This document shows, in pieces, positions 62,601-64,000 of a DNA stretch of 64,000 bases; within the stretch, counting starts at the first letter, position 1, and each line of letters starts with the position of its first letter. This DNA comes from Cyclina sinensis (lineage: Eukaryota; Mollusca; Bivalvia; Venerida; Veneridae): assembly GCA_012932295.1 (NCBI GenBank), contig JAAONU010000001.1:58253693-58317692 (forward strand), written 5' to 3'. The notes below the pieces were generated by a model. That model was not told where the DNA came from. It ran no database searches and worked only from the letters and a program-made list of their open reading frames with translations. The translations under genes were made by a program, and so were the position numbers.

Positions 62601-63856
62601 ATAAAAATAATAAAGAACAACTCAAGCGAACAAGAAACATCGCTCTGCTGAAATGTGCATATTCTTACATTCTCAGCGTAACTATATAGCAACAAATTTA
62701 AACCAATCATAGCTGTGTCTGAATACTTAGTATTAATCCCGAATGAATAACAACAATTATTTCATTGGTTAAGAATCGTAAACCACGCAGGAATAAGTGC
62801 CTATTTTGAGGCCATGAGCGTTTTAAATTCCTGTGAAAAAAATACTAGTATTGTTCTTCTGTAAGTATGACCAGTGTTATTGGCTGGCCAAATTGGCTAC
62901 GAAAGTAGTGGCAAAAATGTTAAGGATGACTGTAGAGTATACTTCTTGTAACTATGTTCAAAAAGCAGAATGAATATACTTAAAATGTTCGAACATTAAG
63001 AGGTACCACTCAATTACATGTTTTTTATTTTACCTTGATCGGTCGTATGTTAGCTTTGTTTAAAAACCTGGAGGATAACACTTTTGGACAATCAAATGTT
63101 TCGACTTACTTTGATTTCAATTGAAAATATCATTGAATATATCAATGTTGTCTTGGAGAAATTTATTTTAATGTATCTTACGAATTTTCGGCTGTAACAA
63201 GACGAATTAAAAATACCACCCTTATGTGGAATTTGAACTCATGCCTAACAGGTCATTAGAAGCTTTGAAAACTAACGCTCTAGACCAATGAGCCAAAGAA
63301 TGAACTCCCTGTTAGAGGTTGAATATATACAAATCAGAGCAGGCGCGCAAACAACTCTAACACACCCCTTTTAGAAAGTCGAATGGTTGTTTTTTTTCAG
63401 AAACCATGATAGGTTATTTCACGAAGTCCAGGAGCCGGGATTTCGGACGAGCTCCCATCTTTCGAACTTACGTTCCTAACAGGAAAGTTCAATGCATGAG
63501 AAAAAGATCAGCCTTATGTGGGATTTGAAGTGGGCATGAGTTATATGGAAAACCAGCGCTCTAGACTACTGAGCCAAATAATTCTCTGACGCAATTGTCA
63601 GGACTGAATTTATATAAAAAAAATGGTCAAAAACTTGTGCGCAGGAGAAAGTAACATTAACGATATTCCTTTGTAGATCAATAGCGTAGCAATATGTGCG
63701 GATAGCCACCATTGCGTCGCAGCGTCATCTAGCGGTGAAGTTTATCTCTACAACTTCCGGGCAACTGAAGTTTTAAACGTCTTCAAGGGGCATAAGCACG
63801 ATGTCATTGCTTCAATGTTATCTGAAAACGGACAGCTAGCAGTCACCGTATCAAAG
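44485..63856 (+). CDS. NACHT and WD40-repeat protein (NWD1/TEP1-like STAND NTPase), 3' end beyond window, one frameshift
   Basis: Coding exons: 44485-44626, 45069-45271, 45745-45844, 50850-50937, 52459-52574, 53266-53340, 54031-55414, 55813-56118, 56506-56739, 57078-57332, 58222-58345, 59722-59906, 60381-60509, 61417-61496, 63677-63856. They give 1,200 codons once one surplus base in exon 7 is discounted. N-terminal part resembles the DUF4062-like start of NWD1/TEP1 proteins (VVKIFICANP.EFDVERKFL, PFFLGLIGDKYG, WYRLDENAIPPAY). Then comes a NACHT domain with Walker A GPEGSGKST (398-406) and Walker B LLIFIDGIDK, a helical region, and WD40-type repeats from about residue 920 (DKTVCTWNLD, DSKIILWY). 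The last exon ends at a gtattt donor, so more WD40 exons are expected to the right. Predicted cytosolic signalling NTPase; partner unknown. Confidence 0.88.
45069..45271 (+). CDS. NACHT-WD40 coding exon 2
   Basis: 203 nt: FDVERKFLWHEVLPDLQQHC and GLDVLFIDMLLG, the 'ERxxLxxxVxPxLxxxC...DLRWG' block of NWD/TEP1-type N-termini. Ends PFFL|gtaaaa. Confidence 0.88.
45745..45844 (+). CDS. NACHT-WD40 coding exon 3
   Basis: 100 nt: GLIGDKYGDILLPASFSEQE, continuing the 'FVGLLGDRYGW.P' motif. Acceptor cttgcag, donor a|gtaagt. Confidence 0.87.
45918..46704 (+). mobile_element. 5'-truncated LINE 3' end with target-site duplication
   Basis: 787 bp flanked by an 11-bp direct repeat agatatataca (45907-45917 and 46705-46715). 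Carries about 218 open codons of the LINE ORF2 C-terminus, including NNWAYNIKTILEQAALYYMW, ALSRLRVLSHDLYIEHGRY and a Cys/His block (RTCENSG..EYHFALICSKY), to TAA at 46574. Ends in (ttgtag)3, a typical LINE microsatellite tail. Undisrupted frame and intact duplication mean a recent insertion in intron 3 of the NACHT-WD40 gene, same orientation. Confidence 0.92.
46717..46949 (+). other. Unassigned coding-like open frame (~77 codons)
   Basis: Directly after the LINE target duplication. Frame reads LPEYSDLTLDSLPISQNF, then NLLWVAPNCLFDN, SLYVLGANNVSFCSC and IDTSWLGIWKKANDAFTL, ending TAA at 46947. Amino-acid mix looks protein-like, but there is no ATG and no matching splice context. May be a fragment of another retroelement or a gene relic; family not recognised. 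Confidence 0.35.
47105..47370 (+). repeat. Degenerate tandem repeat, ~45-bp period
   Basis: Recurring 'gtcattttgttt(c/g)ac(a/t)atgagtgtcat', 'tagt(a/g)tgactgt' and 'tgctacggtagtcat' segments in irregular order. Intronic, no coding role. Confidence 0.6.
48081..48440 (+). pseudogene. LINE reverse transcriptase fragment, frameshifted
   Basis: First frame (48081-48300) has FENIHYDVIKDDITVLFVHI and FKMF; a second frame from about 48268 has PSDWKRGVLNPIPKPG, then NYRGINLAPVMYKLYCSDLN. Together they cover the start of a non-LTR RT domain (palm/fingers PIPKPG...YRGI). The frame switch near 48260-48275 and abrupt ends mark a dead fragment. It may be from the same LINE family as 45918-46704. Confidence 0.82.
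48470..48565 (+). repeat. GC-rich repeat end, copy 1 (ggggcctccccgaggaaatt)
   Basis: Shares the block 'ggg.cctcccc.aggaaattttt.aaaa' and the following 'agcaaatggtgcgtttt' with 49625-49735. Probably termini of one dispersed element family; follows the LINE fragment directly. Confidence 0.6.
49091..49164. repeat. 74-bp near-perfect palindrome with no loop
   Basis: 37-nt arms (49091-49127 / 49128-49164), two mismatches, centred on aacatgtt. Each arm contains gacagggtgacag; the related motif 'actgtcaccc' also appears at 48909. Able to form a cruciform; may be paired ends of a small element. Confidence 0.93.
49565..49760 (+). repeat. GC-rich repeat end, copy 2
   Basis: Starts near gggacggatccagaaatttt, with purine-rich 'aggtaggtggtggggggttg' and 'gggggtctcccccaaggaaatt', then 'agtaaatggctcatttaggt'. 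Homologous to 48470-48565. Confidence 0.6.
50850..50937 (+). CDS. NACHT-WD40 coding exon 4
   Basis: 88 nt: HELMQKWYRLDENAIPPAYV. The 'WYxLDENAxPPxYVL' motif is diagnostic of NWD1-type N-termini. A longer motifless frame lies on the opposite strand. Acceptor acattgtag, donor ac|gtaaat. Confidence 0.88.
50938..52458. other. Intron 4 of NACHT-WD40 gene, nothing recognised
   Basis: AT-rich. No repeat or open frame with motifs. Confidence 0.4.
52459..52574 (+). CDS. NACHT-WD40 coding exon 5
   Basis: 116 nt: GEELLSNYKELLEVIQTSAL, then CIEKFFVSG. Alpha-helical. Acceptor tttaatag, donor g|gtttga (non-canonical beyond GT). Confidence 0.78.
53266..53340 (+). CDS. NACHT-WD40 coding exon 6
   Basis: 75 nt: LERQIKQALWLSSANTLF, aligning with the 'VTExEIxxGL' helix of NWD1-like proteins. 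Acceptor cttttcag is strong; the donor a|gtaatt was chosen for phase. Confidence 0.72.
54031..55414 (+). CDS. NACHT-WD40 coding exon 7: NACHT domain, with +1 frameshift near 54399-54404
   Basis: 1384 nt. Frame 1 runs from 54033 to a TAG at 54405-54407 after HLQRCVDLFK. The NACHT frame, shifted by one base, continues as TSPLTGFEKYM. The run of five A at 54399-54403 is the likely site: one surplus A. Both sides are coding-like with no room for an intron. Walker A is at 54499-54525, Walker B near 54757-54795. Ends HQI|g gtaaag and joins GSLLSKRC. Confidence 0.87.
55813..56118 (+). CDS. NACHT-WD40 coding exon 8: post-NACHT helical region
   Basis: 306 nt: GSLLSKRCIGNRTLYTWTNK and IAAVRQRYL, the 'WxHRQFxEAAxxRYL' block found after NACHT in NWD1-like proteins, then HRDLGNIFTEHW. 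Confidence 0.86.
56506..56739 (+). CDS. NACHT-WD40 coding exon 9
   Basis: 234 nt: NFEYLLAMADADNIQKVMYN and VALHSSPLQLANELIGRLRQ, the linker helices preceding WD40 (typically 'L..P..LA.QLIGRL'). Donor aaag|gtaaaa. Confidence 0.86.
57078..57332 (+). CDS. NACHT-WD40 coding exon 10: first WD40-type blade
   Basis: 255 nt: YFPRYIEPLVAQCMEWC, then ITCASLIPNGQHVILAADNS and ISMYHIATRRQVKSFKG, a WD40-like beta blade. Acceptor tatttttag, donor aaag|gtaaag. Confidence 0.86.
57333..58221. other. Intron 10 of NACHT-WD40 gene
   Basis: No feature recognised. Confidence 0.4.
58222..58345 (+). CDS. NACHT-WD40 coding exon 11: WD40 blade
   Basis: 124 nt: GHQGEVTCMYLDTKSHMLVS, then GAKDKTVCTWNLD, a textbook GH...WD repeat (WN at the WD position). 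Confidence 0.9.
58945..59115 (+). repeat. tRNA-derived SINE in intron 11
   Basis: A-box-like ctcgtggttagcgcttctga and B-box tgttcgatcctcgat, followed by 'gaacgagacataaaacctga' and a short body. Lacks the ctttcgg core, so it is a different SINE type from the 24/42/43-kb copies. Confidence 0.7.
59722..59906 (+). CDS. NACHT-WD40 coding exon 12: WD40 blade
   Basis: 185 nt: NAAVTCVISIEQEVVIGGTE, then DGSIVVTSLCDGSVVKTLSM. Joins exon 13 through AGC (S). Confidence 0.88.
60381..60509 (+). CDS. NACHT-WD40 coding exon 13: WD40 blade
   Basis: 129 nt: SMDSKIILWYTKDWNHMNII, then LCIDVSVDGTFLVAG. Confidence 0.88.
60690..60785 (-). repeat. tRNA-like sequence, minus strand
   Basis: On the minus strand, ggtctcgggttcaaatctcc matches a B box with good stem potential (ggcggag). 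No convincing complete tRNA; probably a SINE fragment. Confidence 0.4.
61417..61496 (+). CDS. NACHT-WD40 coding exon 14: WD40 blade
   Basis: 80 nt: GCDNGSMHVIAMATGTVAQT, then HRGM. Donor atg|gtaagt. Confidence 0.86.
61812..62050 (+). repeat. 40-bp tandem repeat, about six units, in intron 14
   Basis: Unit 'aaatgatactagttgtatgt' plus 'taatgcctttgttcattaac'. Near-identical units, so recent expansion. Confidence 0.95.
63205..63330 (-). repeat. tRNA-like short repeat copy in intron 14
   Basis: 'gtggaatttgaactcatgcc' is a reverse B box; 'gctctagaccaatgagccaaa' and 'actccctgttagaggttgaa' match the family at 15.5, 28.5 and 63.5 kb. Confidence 0.65.
63505..63625 (-). repeat. tRNA-like short repeat copy in intron 14
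   Basis: 'ttatgtgggatttgaagtgg', 'gctctagactactgagccaa', 'ttctctgacgcaattgtcag' and 'tgaatttatata'. About 300 bp from the previous copy, same orientation. Confidence 0.65.
63677..63856 (+). CDS. NACHT-WD40 coding exon 15: WD40 blades; last exon seen
   Basis: 180 nt, phase 0 both ends: INSVAICADSHHCVAASSSG, then EVYLYNFRATEVLNVFKGHK and SENGQLAVTVSK. Ends at a gtattt donor; the gene continues to the right. Confidence 0.87.
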
Positions 63857-64000
63857 GTATTTTATCCTGTAACAAAATATTTCAAGCACATATATATATA
63901 TATAAGCAAAAACAACATGTAGAAGAATAGATAACTGGCCTTTTTCTTGAGAGACGTTTCTTCAGAGGAAGGTTAATATAATGTGTTACTTGAGGTTTAC
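63857..64000. other. Partial intron at right edge
   Basis: Contains a (ta)n tract at about 63889-63903. The following exon lies beyond the window. Confidence 0.6.

Overview
Eukaryotic nuclear DNA from an AT-rich, intron-rich animal genome. Short exons bounded by GT-AG introns, animal-type multidomain proteins, tRNA-derived SINEs, a mariner element, a 5'-truncated LINE and many minisatellites all point to a metazoan. The repeat content (a 'gcgatc..tgagc..gagctaaaa' element near 26.6 kb, 'cttaaggtatta' ends, SINEs with a 'ctttcgg(g/a)tga' core) resembles what I know from bivalve molluscs. That last step is inference; no species is claimed.

Layout. (1) 822-10533 (+): a complete 9-exon gene for a 452-aa Stealth-family phosphotransferase, a compact relative of GlcNAc-1-phosphotransferase alpha/beta (GNPTAB), with two large intronic minisatellites. 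(2) 10700-12557: a full-length mariner-type transposon about 170 bp after that stop codon, with 29-bp perfect terminal inverted repeats, TA flanks and a DD34D transposase interrupted by a probable 185-bp spliceosomal intron. (3) 15736-22647 (-): a complete 8-exon gene for a 575-aa SLC22-type transporter with an unusual acidic N-terminus. (4) 22.9-26.3 kb: a repeat-rich gap with a giant fold-back tandem repeat, two SINEs and an orphan exon-like frame. (5) 26320-35726 (-): a second complete 9-exon Stealth/GNPTAB-like gene (431 aa), paralogous to the first, with seven of nine coding-exon segments equal or nearly equal in length and all splice phases conserved. (6) 35.7-44.5 kb: no gene recognised; inverted-repeat elements, a 23-bp minisatellite and SINEs. 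(7) 44485 to the right edge (+): a long NACHT-WD40 gene (NWD1/TEP1-like STAND NTPase), 15 coding exons seen, 1,200 codons, running off the window. One frameshift lies just before the NACHT domain, and a LINE 3' end with target-site duplication sits in its third intron.

How the genes relate. The two Stealth genes point toward each other around the transporter gene. Both are predicted type II membrane proteins of the secretory pathway, transferring sugar phosphates to glycans or proteins. The transporter is predicted to move organic ions across the plasma membrane. The NACHT-WD40 protein is predicted to be a cytosolic signalling or scaffold NTPase. No operon-like organisation or shared regulation is visible.

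Exons were assembled by hand from splice consensus, reading-frame continuity and alignment between paralogs; joined lengths are exact multiples of three in all genes except the NACHT-WD40 gene, which has one surplus base at the frameshift. UTRs and promoters could not be defined.
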